Shown here in pieces: positions 1-10,823 of a stretch of 64,000 nt of DNA; position 1 is the stretch's first letter, and the number at the start of each line of letters is the position of its first letter. The position numbers and the translations under genes were made by a program. The notes beneath the pieces were generated by a model, which was given only the letters and a program-made list of their open reading frames with translations, did not search any database and was not told the DNA's origin. The DNA is from Hyphomonas sp. CY54-11-8 (GTDB lineage Bacteria; Pseudomonadota; Alphaproteobacteria; Caulobacterales; Hyphomonadaceae). The stretch spans positions 124,001 to 188,000 of the forward strand of contig NZ_AWFD01000037.1 in the NCBI RefSeq assembly GCF_000682735.1. Direction: 5' to 3'.

Positions 1-596
1 ACGAATATCTCGACTGCCTGCCCGCGCGCCAGTTCCGACGTGATGGCGCCAGCTGGCGCGAATGCGTGATTGGGCTCGATGACAAGCGGGAACTTGTGTT
101 CGGCCTCGCTGCCGATGAACAGGCCGCCCCGGAAGGCGCCGCAGACGCCAGCGCCGTGGTGGAAGTCCAGACAGGGATGGACCTGCTGGTTGCAGACCTC
201 GTGACCCGTGACGCCCCGTTCCGGGCCTTGTTCATCGACTATGGCCCATCAGATACTGCACCAGGCGACAGCCTTCGTTCGTATAAGGATGGTGAACAGG
301 TAGGCCCGCTTGCCCTGCCCGGCGAGTCCGACCTGACGGTGGATGTCGATTTCGGGCGGCTGGCACGCATGTCCGGCAAGGCCGGGCTGGACGTCGCCGG
401 GCCTGCCCCGCAGGGCATGTTCCTGTTAGGCCTCGGCGCGCAGGCGCGCCTCAATCAGTTGGTGAAAGCCAATCCAGACGACGGCGAAGCCATCTTCAAC
501 GCCGCCCAGCGCCTGATCGACCCGAAAGACATGGGCGAACGTTTCAAGGCGATCTGCCTGTCGTCCGGCGGCTTGCCGGCCCCAGCGGGTTTCTAG
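1..596 (+). CDS. MidA/NDUFAF7-type SAM-dependent methyltransferase, C-terminal part
   Basis: The frame is open from the first bases, so the gene is cut by the window edge. A GTG at 66 is internal, because coding resemblance continues upstream of it (NEYLDCLPARQF, with N inferred from the partial first codon). The visible 198 or so residues carry family hallmarks: the LPxRQF segment, FIDYG, a SYKDGEQ-like stretch and DLTVDVDF. The mitochondrial homologue methylates an arginine of a complex I subunit. The bacterial substrate is unknown, so only a protein methyltransferase role is inferred. Its TAG stop interlocks with the stop of the convergent yjbQ gene (shared CTAG at 593-596). The SAM-binding N-terminal half is not in the window. 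Confidence 0.8.
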   Translation, partial: EYLDCLPARQFRRDGASWRECVIGLDDKRELVFGLAADEQAAPEGAADASAVVEVQTGMDLLVADLVTRDAPFRALFIDYGPSDTAPGDSLRSYKDGEQVGPLALPGESDLTVDVDFGRLARMSGKAGLDVAGPAPQGMFLLGLGAQARLNQLVKANPDDGEAIFNAAQRLIDPKDMGERFKAICLSSGGLPAPAGF

Positions 597-1015
597 CGTT
601 CCAGCAGATGCGCCACGACCCGGCGATTGTGCGGGGCGTCGCGGTGTTCGAACAAATAGAGGCCCTGCCAGGTGCCAAGCGTCATGCGGCCGCCGATGAC
701 CGGAATGGAGATTGAGGTCTGCGTCAGCGCGGCCTTGATATGGGCGGGCATGTCGTCCGGCCCTTCGGTGCGGTGTTCCAGATAGCTCATCGACGGGTCG
801 TTCGCTGGCGGCACAAGGCGGCGGAAGAAGGCCTTCAGGTCTGCCTGCACATCGGGATCGGCATTCTCCTGCACCAGCAGGGAGCAGGATGTGTGCTGGC
901 AGAACAAGGTCAGCAACCCATCGCCGCCTGCCGCGCCCGACAGGAAACGCAGGATGGCCGGGGTGAACTCATAGAGGCCCTGCCCTGTCGTTCGGATTGA
1001 AATCGTATCGTGCAT
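593..1015 (-). CDS. YjbQ-family protein (UPF0047, secondary thiamine-phosphate synthase type)
   Basis: A 140-residue protein, the normal length of the YjbQ family, starting MHDTISIRTT. The conserved core is visible: CQHTSCSLLVQENADPDV (residues 39-56), a SYLEHRTEGPDDMPAHIK stretch and the C-terminal GTWQGLYLFEHRD. Members have weak thiamine phosphate synthase activity in E. coli tests and their physiological role is uncertain. The reading frame stays open upstream to 1969 opposite the ypfJ-like gene, but only the part from ATG 1015 resembles the family. The gene converges on the midA-like gene and overlaps its stop by 4 bp. Confidence 0.85.
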   Translation of the reverse strand: MHDTISIRTTGQGLYEFTPAILRFLSGAAGGDGLLTLFCQHTSCSLLVQENADPDVQADLKAFFRRLVPPANDPSMSYLEHRTEGPDDMPAHIKAALTQTSISIPVIGGRMTLGTWQGLYLFEHRDAPHNRRVVAHLLER

Positions 1016-1123
1016 GCGGTCGCGCCGGATAAGCTGGCCAAAGGGACTGTCTCGTCCTCGCATGGATGTTAGGATGGCGGCAATGGCCGGGCGTGGGGCC
1101 CGGCGGATTTCAGGAGATGGCGG

Positions 1124-1972
1124 ATGCGCTGGCAAGGTGGACGCAAGGGCGGCAACATTGAAGACCGGCGCGGCATGGGGCCCGGCAAGGTGGCGGGCGG
1201 CGGGATCGGCGTCATCATCATCGCCCTGATCGGCTATTTCGTGCTCGGCATGGAACCGGACGAGATCGCCAAGGTCGTGAGCGAACAGCCGGCCGGCAGC
1301 GCCAGCACGCAGGAAGGTGTCCGCGGCACGCCGGAAGATGAAGCCGGCCAGTTCGTCGACATCATCGGCGCCAATATCAATGATGTGTGGAGCCAGGCGC
1401 TGCGCGGCTATCGCGAACCCACGGTCGTGCTTTACGAACAAGGCACCGGCACGGGCTGCGGCTATGGCCAGGCCGCGATGGGGCCATTCTACTGCCCGGC
1501 CGACCAGACCGTTTATCTGGACCTCGGCTTCTGGCAGGACATGCAGACCCAACTCGGCGCGTCCGGCGCGGACTTCGCCAAGGCCTACGTCATCGCGCAC
1601 GAATTCGGTCACCATGTTCAGAAGCTGACCGGCACCAGTGACAAGGTCCGCCAGGCCCAACAGGCTGCTGGCAGCCAGGAAGAAGCCAATGCCTGGTCCA
1701 TCGCGCTGGAACTGCAGGCAGACTGCTATGCCGGCGTCTGGGCGGCCCATGCGGCGGAGGTGTCCGGCGGCGCGGTCGCGTTGGAACCCGGCGATGTCGA
1801 GGAAGGCCTGCGCACCGCTCAAGCCATCGGCGACGACATGATCCAGAAGCGCATGACCGGCAAGGTGACGCCTGAAGCCTTCACCCACGGCACGGCCGAC
1901 CAGCGTGTCGAATGGCTGCGGCGGGGTCTCTCCACAGGCGATCCCGCGGCCTGCGACACGTTTAACCAATAG
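1124..1972 (+). CDS. ypfJ: YpfJ-type neutral zinc metallopeptidase, membrane anchored
   Basis: 282 residues with the family start MRWQGGRKGGNIEDRRG, one transmembrane helix at about residues 26-43 and the zinc motif HEFGHH at 159-164. The third zinc-ligand region is probably the downstream ELQADCYAG segment. The helix should anchor the protein in the inner membrane with the catalytic domain outside the cytoplasm. Substrates of the family are not established. The gene is divergent from yjbQ with 108 bp between the starts and appears monocistronic. Length and motifs match full-size relatives, so I see no truncation. Confidence 0.9.
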   Translation: MRWQGGRKGGNIEDRRGMGPGKVAGGGIGVIIIALIGYFVLGMEPDEIAKVVSEQPAGSASTQEGVRGTPEDEAGQFVDIIGANINDVWSQALRGYREPTVVLYEQGTGTGCGYGQAAMGPFYCPADQTVYLDLGFWQDMQTQLGASGADFAKAYVIAHEFGHHVQKLTGTSDKVRQAQQAAGSQEEANAWSIALELQADCYAGVWAAHAAEVSGGAVALEPGDVEEGLRTAQAIGDDMIQKRMTGKVTPEAFTHGTADQRVEWLRRGLSTGDPAACDTFNQ

Positions 1973-2085
1973 GCGCTCGTATCAGTAAGCCTGCGGCGAA
2001 CTCGTCAGATTTCCTCATTGCTGCGCCCCTGCCGCTCCCCTAAAGACGGCAGAGAAAACGCAGGAACACGAAGCGAGGAAACGAC

Positions 2086-3372
2086 ATGACCGACGCACCG
2101 CAGGGCTTTGACACGCTGGCCATTCACGCAGGCACCGAGGCCGATCCGGCCACCGGCGCACGCCAGGTGCCGATCTATCAGACCACCGCTTATGTCTTCC
2201 GCGACGCTGACCATGCCGCCGCCCTCTTCGGCCTGCAGGAAGTCGGCTACATCTATTCCCGCCTGACCAACCCGACCATCGGGGCGCTCCAGAACCGGAT
2301 CGCGGCGCTGGAAGGCGGCGCAGGCGCCGTCTGCTGCTCGTCCGGCCATGCGGCACAGATCATGGCCCTCTTCCCTCTGATGGCGCCAGGCCGCAACATC
2401 GTTGCCTCGACGCGCCTCTATGGCGGCACCATCACCCAGTTCAGCCAGACCTTCAAACGCTTCGGCTGGTCCTGCACCTTTGTCGACTTCGACGACCTCG
2501 ACGCCGTGAAGGCCGCCATCGATGACGACACGCGCGCCATCTTCTGCGAGACCATCGCCAACCCCGGCGGCTATATCACCGACCTCGACGCCGTCGCCGC
2601 CATCGCCGACGAAGCCGGCATTCCGCTGATCGTCGACAATACGACAGCGACGCCTTACCTCTGCCGCCCGATCGACCATGGTGCGACGCTTGTGGTCCAC
2701 TCGCTGACGAAATACATGACCGGCAACGGTACGGTGACCGGCGGCGTGGTGGTCGACTCCGGCAAGTTCGACTGGTCGGCCAGTGACAAGTTCCCGTCCC
2801 TCTCCCAGCCGGAGCCGGCCTATCACGGCCTCACCTTCCACGAGACCTTCGGCCCGGCCGCCTTTACTTTCCACGGCATCGCCATTGGCCTGCGCGATCT
2901 TGGCATGACGATGAACCCACAGGGCGCGCACTATACGCTGATGGGCATTGAGACACTGTCCCTGCGCATGGAGAAGCATATCGCCAACGCACAGAAGATT
3001 GCCGCCTGGCTGGAAGGCCATGAAGCAGTCGCGGGTGTAACCTATGCGGGCCTCGACAGCTCCCCCTACAAGGACCGCATTCCGAAAATCTGCCCGAAAG
3101 GCGCGGGCGCCCTCTTCACGGTTCAGCTGAAGGGCGGCTACACGGCCTGCACCAAGTTCGTAGCGGGGCTGAACCTGTTCAGCCATGTCGCGAACCTTGG
3201 CGATGCCCGTTCGCTGGTCATCCACCCGGCCTCGACCACACACCGTCAGCTGACGGAAGAACAGCAGATCGCCGCCGGCGCCTCGCCGGATACGGTCCGT
3301 CTCTCCATCGGCATCGAAGACGCCGACGACCTGATCGCAGACCTGGATCAGGCCCTGAAGGCGGCAGGTTGA
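2086..3372 (+). CDS. metY: O-acetylhomoserine sulfhydrylase/aminocarboxypropyltransferase (MetY type)
   Basis: A 428-residue Cys/Met-metabolism PLP enzyme that makes homocysteine from O-acetylhomoserine and sulfide. The PLP lysine is K209 in HSLTKYMTGNG, and the cofactor-binding CCSSGHAAQ segment is at about 83-91. The length of about 430 and the inserted loop around residues 240-265 favour the MetY class over the shorter MetB/MetZ enzymes. A GAGG precedes ATG 2086. The 113-bp leader was examined for a SAM-II riboswitch, which is common ahead of such genes in Alphaproteobacteria, but no convincing match was found. Confidence 0.9.
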   Translation: MTDAPQGFDTLAIHAGTEADPATGARQVPIYQTTAYVFRDADHAAALFGLQEVGYIYSRLTNPTIGALQNRIAALEGGAGAVCCSSGHAAQIMALFPLMAPGRNIVASTRLYGGTITQFSQTFKRFGWSCTFVDFDDLDAVKAAIDDDTRAIFCETIANPGGYITDLDAVAAIADEAGIPLIVDNTTATPYLCRPIDHGATLVVHSLTKYMTGNGTVTGGVVVDSGKFDWSASDKFPSLSQPEPAYHGLTFHETFGPAAFTFHGIAIGLRDLGMTMNPQGAHYTLMGIETLSLRMEKHIANAQKIAAWLEGHEAVAGVTYAGLDSSPYKDRIPKICPKGAGALFTVQLKGGYTACTKFVAGLNLFSHVANLGDARSLVIHPASTTHRQLTEEQQIAAGASPDTVRLSIGIEDADDLIADLDQALKAAG

Positions 3373-3453
3373 ACCAGATAGAAAAAATTCAACCAAAGCG
3401 TTCAACCTGACATAAGCGCTTGTCTGTCATCATCACCGGCTCGGAAAGGGCCG

Positions 3454-4008
3454 GTGATGATTTCAGAAGACATCCGCACTTCGCTGAAGATGGCAGCGCA
3501 AGCCTGGTCACCGGCCTCGCCGGCTCAGACAGGTGTGTATGCAGTCTACCTGAACGACGGCGCCAGTCTGCCTGAACTCGATGTTCCGCCGGACGGGCTG
3601 CTCTATGTCGGCATGACGAAAAAAGGCTTTGCAGCACGGGACCATTTCTATCCACAGAACGGATCGAGCGGCAGCACGCTCCGGCGCTCTCTCGGCGCCC
3701 TCCTAAAAGACGACCTGAATCTGACCGCCCTGCCCCGGGATAAATCCGGCCGATGGCAGAGCCACTATAATTACCGTTTCCCGGTCGAGGGCGAAGCGGC
3801 TCTGTCTGAATGGATGTTCCATTCCCTGACGCTCGCGCGCATCCCGTTCGAAGGGGACATTGCCAGCGCCGAGAGTAAGCTGATCGCACTGCTCAAACCG
3901 CCGCTGAACCTGACAGGATGGTCAAACAAGCAGCGCGCCATGTTGCTCGATTGCCGGCGCGTCTGCGCGAAGGAAGCGAAACAGACCTTAGGCGCATCTG
4001 CGGCCTGA
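3454..4008 (+). CDS. GIY-YIG nuclease-superfamily protein
   Basis: 184 residues. The GIY element appears as TGVYAVYLND (about residues 28-37) and the YIG element as LLYVGMT (about 49-55), followed by KGFAARDHFYP, where the catalytic-arginine segment lies in GIY-YIG domains. The C-terminal half (SEWMFHSLTL...LNLTGWSNKQR) resembles small stand-alone GIY-YIG proteins of unknown function. The fold assignment is good, but the substrate and actual nuclease activity are not known. There are two adjacent ATGs (3454 and 3457). The gene is followed by a terminator-like hairpin shared with the convergent rpoD. Confidence 0.65.
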   Translation: MMISEDIRTSLKMAAQAWSPASPAQTGVYAVYLNDGASLPELDVPPDGLLYVGMTKKGFAARDHFYPQNGSSGSTLRRSLGALLKDDLNLTALPRDKSGRWQSHYNYRFPVEGEAALSEWMFHSLTLARIPFEGDIASAESKLIALLKPPLNLTGWSNKQRAMLLDCRRVCAKEAKQTLGASAA

Positions 4009-4037
4009 GACGTCGGATAACGAGCAAAACAAAAAAA

Positions 4038-4063
4038 GGCGGCCTGTGAGGGCCGCCCTTTTT
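4038..4063. terminator. bidirectional intrinsic terminator between the GIY-YIG gene and rpoD
   Basis: A 7-bp perfect stem (GGCGGCC at 4038-4044, GGCCGCC at 4051-4057) with a six-base loop. It is flanked by seven A on the left and CTTTTT on the right, so it can terminate transcripts from both convergent genes. Confidence 0.75.
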
Positions 4064-4084
4064 CACATTCGGAATGTTTCTGAA

Positions 4085-6070
<1,986 letters not shown>

Positions 6071-6135
6071 TCAATCTCTCTCCCGTGACGTACCGCGCGC
6101 TCATCCCGCCATACGTCTCAAAGTTTCGCGCCTCT

Positions 6136-8016
6136 TCAGCTCTCGCCGACTTTTCCTGCTGCCTCGTTCATGCGGGCTCTCAAAGCCCTTCGTTCCGCGA
6201 CGAGCTGGTGCTTGCGCCGCCAGGCTGATGGCGACGACGTAGCATCCGCGCCAGCATCATCCATGCCAGCGTCAGCGTCCTGCTCAACGGAACGACCTGC
6301 AACCATGTATTGCTCGAGGGCTATGAGCCATTCCCGTGCCTCGGGTCCGTCGACCGTTATCGGAGGCGTGTGGGGATATTCGTTGAGCAGACTGGCAGCG
6401 CGCATGTTCCCTGCTTCCGCTAAATGGGCACTCAAAGCGCCGCGGTCAATAGGTTTTCCTGCATGAGCGAAATCCAGCACCGCATCGCGCATCAGGCTGA
6501 CATCCGGATCGGCAAAGGCGGCCGCGGCAAGGGTTTCTGCGCCCAGGTCCAGCAGTTCCGGCGTGTCGACCGCCCGCACGACCTGTCCCAGGCCGCGCAG
6601 TTTGGCCGGTGCACCGCTTTTCAGTTCCACCTGCCCCTGGTCGCCTGACGCGGGAAACTGTCCCGTTCCGGGCCGCTTCCTGTAGTCGCCGTTGCCTTTT
6701 CCCTTGCCTCGGCTGGCCTGACGCAGCTGCCAGAAATGATCTCGCATGCGGGATTTGAGATCGCGCTCATAGGCGGCGCGGACGCCGGGGTGCTGGATCT
6801 GGGCCGCCGCCGCCATGAGGCGCGCCTCAAGACCCGCCTGGCGTTCCGGCGTGTCCAGCGCCTCAGCATCGCGCTCGCGCAGCCAGAGCAGTTCGGACAT
6901 GGCGATCCGCCCGTCCAGCGCATCGGACATGGCACCGGGGCCCCGCGCTCGGATCAGGTCGTCTGGATCCATGCCGTCGGGCAGCAGAACGAAGAACAAG
7001 GAACGTCCCGGCTCGACATGCGGCAGGGCGCGGTCGATCGCGCGGTAAGCTGCGCCCAGTCCAGCACGGTCACCGTCAAAACAGAGGACAGGCTCCGGTC
7101 CGGCTTTCCAGATCAGGCTCAGCTGGTCTTCGGTAAGCGCCGTGCCGAGCGGGGCAACCGATGTCCCGAAGCCTGCCTCGGCGAGCGCGATGGCGTCCAT
7201 ATAGCCTTCGCAGACGATCAGCCCGCCGCCCTCGCCGCCGCCGAGGGCCTCGCGCGCCGTCTTGTAGCGGTAGAGTACGCGCGACTTATGGAAGAGCGGC
7301 GTGTCGCCGGAGTTCAGGTATTTCGGCTTGGCATCCGGCTGGAGCGCCCGGCCCCCGAAAGCGATGATGCCGCCGCGCACATCGGCGATGGGGAACATCA
7401 GGCGACCACGGAACGCATCGTACGGCTCCCCACCCCGGTCGCTTTCCTTGGCGAGCCCGGCCTCCAGGATCTCCTTGGTCGAGAACCCTTCAGATTTCAG
7501 GTGATCAATCGTCTTGCGCCAGTCATCCGGAGAATAGCCCAGCCTGTGACGCTTCCAGGCGGCCGGCCGAAGCCCCCGCCCTTCCAGATAGGTCCGCGCG
7601 GCTGCGCCTTCGGACGAAAGCAACCGGTCTTCGAAATAGGCCGCTGCGGCTTCGCAAACGGCTTGCAGGCGTTTGCGGTGATCGTATTCCTCAGCGGCCT
7701 GCGGGCTGGCCTTGGGCAGCTGCATGCCCGCTTCTTCGGCCAGCTTTTCCACGGCTTCCATGAAAGACAGCCGCTCTGTCTCCATGACAAAGCTGATGAC
7801 ATCGCCGCCAATGCCGGAGGAGAAATCCTTGAAGATGCGCTTCTGGTCATTGACGTAGAAACTGGGCGATTTCTCATTGGTGAAAGGAGACAGGCCCACC
7901 CACTCCTTGCCCTTCTTGGTCAGCTTCACCTTGCGGCCAATCACGTCCGAAGGCCGGATACGGGCCTTCAGCTCCTCTACGAAGCCGTCAGGGATGCGGA
8001 TGGAAGGTGGCGCCAT
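6136..8016 (-). CDS. dnaG: DNA primase DnaG with a zinc-ligand-less N-terminal domain
   Basis: About 626 residues from ATG 8016; a GTG at 8064 would add 16 residues but is less like family starts. It makes RNA primers at the replication fork. The CHC2-type domain is present (residues about 25-80), yet all four usual metal ligands are replaced: SPFT (43-46) stands for CPFH and KDFSSG (63-68) for HCFGCG. The TOPRIM catalytic core is intact (CEGYMDAIALAEAG and CFDGDRAG). I recall the same ligand loss in other Alphaproteobacteria, so it is probably lineage-wide rather than damage. The C-terminal DnaB-interacting part is diverged. Gene order dnaG-rpoD suggests co-transcription. Confidence 0.95.
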   Translation of the reverse strand: MAPPSIRIPDGFVEELKARIRPSDVIGRKVKLTKKGKEWVGLSPFTNEKSPSFYVNDQKRIFKDFSSGIGGDVISFVMETERLSFMEAVEKLAEEAGMQLPKASPQAAEEYDHRKRLQAVCEAAAAYFEDRLLSSEGAAARTYLEGRGLRPAAWKRHRLGYSPDDWRKTIDHLKSEGFSTKEILEAGLAKESDRGGEPYDAFRGRLMFPIADVRGGIIAFGGRALQPDAKPKYLNSGDTPLFHKSRVLYRYKTAREALGGGEGGGLIVCEGYMDAIALAEAGFGTSVAPLGTALTEDQLSLIWKAGPEPVLCFDGDRAGLGAAYRAIDRALPHVEPGRSLFFVLLPDGMDPDDLIRARGPGAMSDALDGRIAMSELLWLRERDAEALDTPERQAGLEARLMAAAAQIQHPGVRAAYERDLKSRMRDHFWQLRQASRGKGKGNGDYRKRPGTGQFPASGDQGQVELKSGAPAKLRGLGQVVRAVDTPELLDLGAETLAAAAFADPDVSLMRDAVLDFAHAGKPIDRGALSAHLAEAGNMRAASLLNEYPHTPPITVDGPEAREWLIALEQYMVAGRSVEQDADAGMDDAGADATSSPSAWRRKHQLVAERRALRARMNEAAGKVGES

Positions 8017-8075
8017 CCTGTCAGGATACCGCGTTCCCGCCTCCGGGGAAACGCGCCTTTTCACACTCGACCATG

Positions 8076-8103
8076 AAAAGAGGGCCCGGCAATGCCGGAC
8101 CCT
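8076..8103 (-). terminator. intrinsic terminator of the PRC-barrel lipoprotein gene
   Basis: On the minus strand AGGGTCCGGCA pairs with TGCCGGGCCCT (11 bp, one G-U) and is followed by CTTTTC. It lies 25 bp past the stop codon at 8128 and just upstream of dnaG. Confidence 0.6.
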
Positions 8104-8127
8104 CCCCTGATCAATACAACTGGCGGA

Positions 8128-8892
8128 TTATTGGCTGTCTGCCAGTACTTTGGCGTGGGCAAACGCTTCTGCATCAAGGTCGATGACGAGCGTGCCGTCC
8201 CCATCGCCCTGCTCGATGGTCAGGGCATCCGCATCGATGACGTATTTGGTCGTTCCGGCCAGCCCGTCTGTGATGACCGCATATTCCGGCGTGCCGTCGA
8301 CCTTCAACACGAAGTCGTTCACGCGGGCGAGGTCATCGCCGAAGGTCAGCGAAGCGGTCGTGCCCATGGCTTCGGACGCGAGGCGGAAATCATTCACGCC
8401 ATTCTGTTCGAACTCCGGCAGGCTTTCCAGCGAGGATTCCGAATAGGTCACACGGACATCCGGCTCGTCGTTATTGGCAACCGGCTCAATCAGCGCGCCC
8501 TCGAAACCGATGGCGCGGAGCTTGCCGCCGACACCGGCAACACCGCCGTCACGGATGATCAGTTTCGGCGTATCGCCGGGCTCGCCTATCCAGACATCGG
8601 CGACAGTCGCGATTTCATCACCGGCCGGGTTCAGCACTTCTGACCCGATCAGGCGCGAGGCCAGGATTTCGTCAGCGGCCAGCGTGTATTGCGCACGCTC
8701 TGCCGGCTCAATCTCGGCCCGTGTCATGTCTTTGAGATCAGCTGCGTACTGGTCCTTTGCCTGATCCGGTGTCGCTGCTGCCGTTTCCGCCTTCACCGGC
8801 GGTGTGGTTTCGGCATGACTGGTAGCTTTGGTGCAGGCGGCTGCGCTCATCATCAGGGCAACGGCACTGGCGGTAACAAGAAGGGGTTTCAT
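8128..8892 (-). CDS. PRC-barrel domain lipoprotein
   Basis: 254 residues with a lipoprotein signal ending in SAAAC (lipidated C20), then a T/A/K-rich linker. The first PRC-barrel-like stretch is at about residues 77-150 (ASRLIGSEVLNPAGDEIATV) and a second weaker one at about 175-245. PRC barrels are beta folds seen in RimM and photosynthetic reaction-centre subunit H. Periplasmic versions have no defined activity. It sits between yqeY and dnaG on the same strand, a slot often empty in related genomes as far as I recall. It ends at its own terminator, so it is probably transcribed separately from dnaG. Confidence 0.7.
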   Translation of the reverse strand: MKPLLVTASAVALMMSAAACTKATSHAETTPPVKAETAAATPDQAKDQYAADLKDMTRAEIEPAERAQYTLAADEILASRLIGSEVLNPAGDEIATVADVWIGEPGDTPKLIIRDGGVAGVGGKLRAIGFEGALIEPVANNDEPDVRVTYSESSLESLPEFEQNGVNDFRLASEAMGTTASLTFGDDLARVNDFVLKVDGTPEYAVITDGLAGTTKYVIDADALTIEQGDGDGTLVIDLDAEAFAHAKVLADSQ

Positions 8893-8978
8893 GTGATCGT
8901 CCTTTCCATGGCTTGTGCCGGAAAGAACGAGATGACCCCCGGAGCGTTCCGAAGGTTAAGAAGGTTTCACTGAAAGGG

Positions 8979-9449
8979 TCAGCTGGCGCGCGACAGCGCC
9001 TTGCGGACAGCTTTACCGGCGGCACCGGACTCGATCATGCCGGGATAGCGCTCCTTCAGGGCGCTCATGCAGCGGCCAAGGTCCTTGAGCTTGGAGGCAC
9101 CCAGGTCGCTCACGACCTCTTCCACGGCAGAGTCCAGCGCCTTGCCCTGCAGGGGAACCGGCAGGAATTGCTGGATGATCTCGATTTCCTCGCGCTCGCG
9201 GATGGCTTCTTCGAGGCGGCCGGCGTCTTCGTGCTCGCGGGCCGCGACTTCACGTTGGGCAACCATGGTCTCCAGCACGCGGCGCACATCCGCTTCCGGG
9301 CACCCTTCGCCATCGCCGCGTCCACGGGCACACACGTCCCGGTCGCGCACAGCGCAATCGATCAGGCGCAGCGTTGCCAGGCGTACGCCGGGCTGGCCCT
9401 TTTCGGTCTCAGATTTGAGGGCATTTCCAATGCGCGCCTTAAGCGACAT
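8979..9449 (-). CDS. GatB/YqeY domain protein
   Basis: 156 residues from ATG 9449 (MSLKARIGNALKSETEKGQ), preceded by AGAGTGG as a possible ribosome binding site. The frame extends upstream to 9560, but the added 37 residues do not resemble the family. The protein matches the YqeY tail domain related to the tRNA-binding part of GatB: TLRLIDCAVRDRD, EIIQQFLPVPL, LKDLGRCMSALKERYPG and a final AGKAVRKALS. Stand-alone members are thought to act on tRNA-dependent amidation, without direct proof. It is divergent from carA, a common alphaproteobacterial arrangement. Confidence 0.85.
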   Translation of the reverse strand: MSLKARIGNALKSETEKGQPGVRLATLRLIDCAVRDRDVCARGRGDGEGCPEADVRRVLETMVAQREVAAREHEDAGRLEEAIREREEIEIIQQFLPVPLQGKALDSAVEEVVSDLGASKLKDLGRCMSALKERYPGMIESGAAGKAVRKALSRAS

Positions 9450-9515
9450 CAATCCACTCTTGTCTTCTCGGCCCATGCCAAGTTTGCCTCTCATAAGCCC
9501 TGCCGCATCACTCGC

Positions 9516-9545
9516 TTGACGCCGCAGAGACTCCGCCCCAATACA
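9516..9545 (+). promoter_or_regulatory. candidate carA promoter
   Basis: TTGACG at 9516-9521 and AATACA at 9540-9545 with an 18-bp spacer (17 if the -10 is read CAATAC), about 65 bp ahead of the carA start. This is a match to the housekeeping consensus only; no transcript data. Confidence 0.35.
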
Positions 9546-9609
9546 CCGGTCGAACTTCATGCGGATGGGTTAACGAGACCCTACGCGGCGCCCGGGAGGT
9601 GTGACAAAT

Positions 9610-10797
9610 ATGTCCTACTTGGCCAAAACTCAAGCGGCGACTTCAGCCACGGGAGCGATCGCCCTCGCTGACGGTACAGTGTTCCTGGGCCACGGCACCG
9701 GCGCCGAGGGCATCCGAACCGGAGAATTGTGTTTTAATACAGCGATCACGGGCTATCAGGAGATCCTCACGGACCCCTCTTATGCCTCCCAGATCGTCCT
9801 GTTCACATTTCCTCATATCGGCAATGTCGGGGCCAATGATGAGGACCACGAAGAGTCTTCGGAAGCCGGATCGCACGCGGCCCGGGGCGCCATTTTCCGC
9901 GAGCCGATCACACCGCCTTCGAACTGGCGGTCCACCGAAACCTTCGAATCATGGCTGCAGAAACGCGGTATTGTCGGTCTTTCGGGCGTCGATACCCGGG
10001 CGATCACCCGCCTGATCCGCGAGAAAGGCATGCAAAAAGCCGCGATCTGCCACCAGCCGAACGGAAATATCGACCTCGACGCCCTGATCAAGGCTGCCCG
10101 CGCCTGGGAAGGCCTGGAAACGGCCGACCTCGCCGCCGATGTCGATACAAGCGCCGAATTCGATAATTCCGAAAGTCTCTGGAATCCTGAAACCGGCTAC
10201 GGTCATCTGGACACCCCGGCTTTCCACGTCGTCGTGGTCGATTTCGGCGTGAAAAAGAACATTCTGCGCAATCTTGCCAATGTCGGCATCCGGGCGACCG
10301 TCGTGAACGGCGATGCCTCGTTTGACGAAATCGCCTCGCACAAACCGGATGGTGTCGTCTTCTCCAATGGCCCCGGCGATCCGGCGGCCACCATCAAGCG
10401 GTCCGGAGACATGATCCGCGCGGTCATAGACAGCGGCCTTCCGATCCTGGGCATCTGCCTTGGCCACCAGCTGCTCGCGCTCGCGCTTGGTGCGAAGACC
10501 ATGAAAATGGCGCAGGGCCATCATGGCGCGAACCACCCGGTCAAGGATCTCTCCACCGGCAAGGTCGAGATCGTGTCGATGAACCATGGCTTCACCGTTG
10601 ACCCGGCGAGCCTGCCGGCCGGCGTGGAGGAAAGCCATCGTTCCCTGTTCGACGGTACGAATTCGGGTCTCGCCGTGAAGGACCGTCCGATCATTTCGGT
10701 CCAGCATCACCCTGAAGCGAGCCCCGGCCCGCAGGACAGCTTCTACCTGTTCCAGCGCTTCGCCGACCTGATGGAACAACACCGGGCCGGAAAGTAA
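9610..10797 (+). CDS. carA: carbamoyl-phosphate synthase small subunit
   Basis: 395 residues. ATG 9610 is chosen over the in-frame GTG at 9601 because GGGAGG lies 10 bases before the ATG but touches the GTG. The glutaminase subunit hydrolyses glutamine and channels ammonia to CarB for carbamoyl phosphate, feeding arginine and pyrimidine synthesis. The N-terminal CPSase domain ([21 protein letters not shown]) is followed by the class I amidotransferase domain. The nucleophile is C283 in GICLGHQ, with the partner His and Glu in [10 protein letters not shown]. carB lies 4.5 kb downstream, separated by six genes. Confidence 0.97.
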   Translation: MSYLAKTQAATSATGAIALADGTVFLGHGTGAEGIRTGELCFNTAITGYQEILTDPSYASQIVLFTFPHIGNVGANDEDHEESSEAGSHAARGAIFREPITPPSNWRSTETFESWLQKRGIVGLSGVDTRAITRLIREKGMQKAAICHQPNGNIDLDALIKAARAWEGLETADLAADVDTSAEFDNSESLWNPETGYGHLDTPAFHVVVVDFGVKKNILRNLANVGIRATVVNGDASFDEIASHKPDGVVFSNGPGDPAATIKRSGDMIRAVIDSGLPILGICLGHQLLALALGAKTMKMAQGHHGANHPVKDLSTGKVEIVSMNHGFTVDPASLPAGVEESHRSLFDGTNSGLAVKDRPIISVQHHPEASPGPQDSFYLFQRFADLMEQHRAGK

Positions 10798-10823
10798 TCG
10801 GCTCCTTTTGAAAGTTTACGGCC

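Noticed and set aside
1016-1969. Long upstream extension of the yjbQ frame
   Set aside because: It lies opposite the ypfJ-like gene; only the part from ATG 1015 matches the YjbQ family and its known length.
1973-2085. Possible SAM-II riboswitch ahead of metY
   Set aside because: The leader has AGATTT, TTGC and CTAAAG in an order loosely like SAM-II and a 6-bp hairpin (2029-2034 with 2047-2052), but the closing stem next to the first motif is missing and the pseudoknot pairing cannot be drawn. A covariance-model search would decide.
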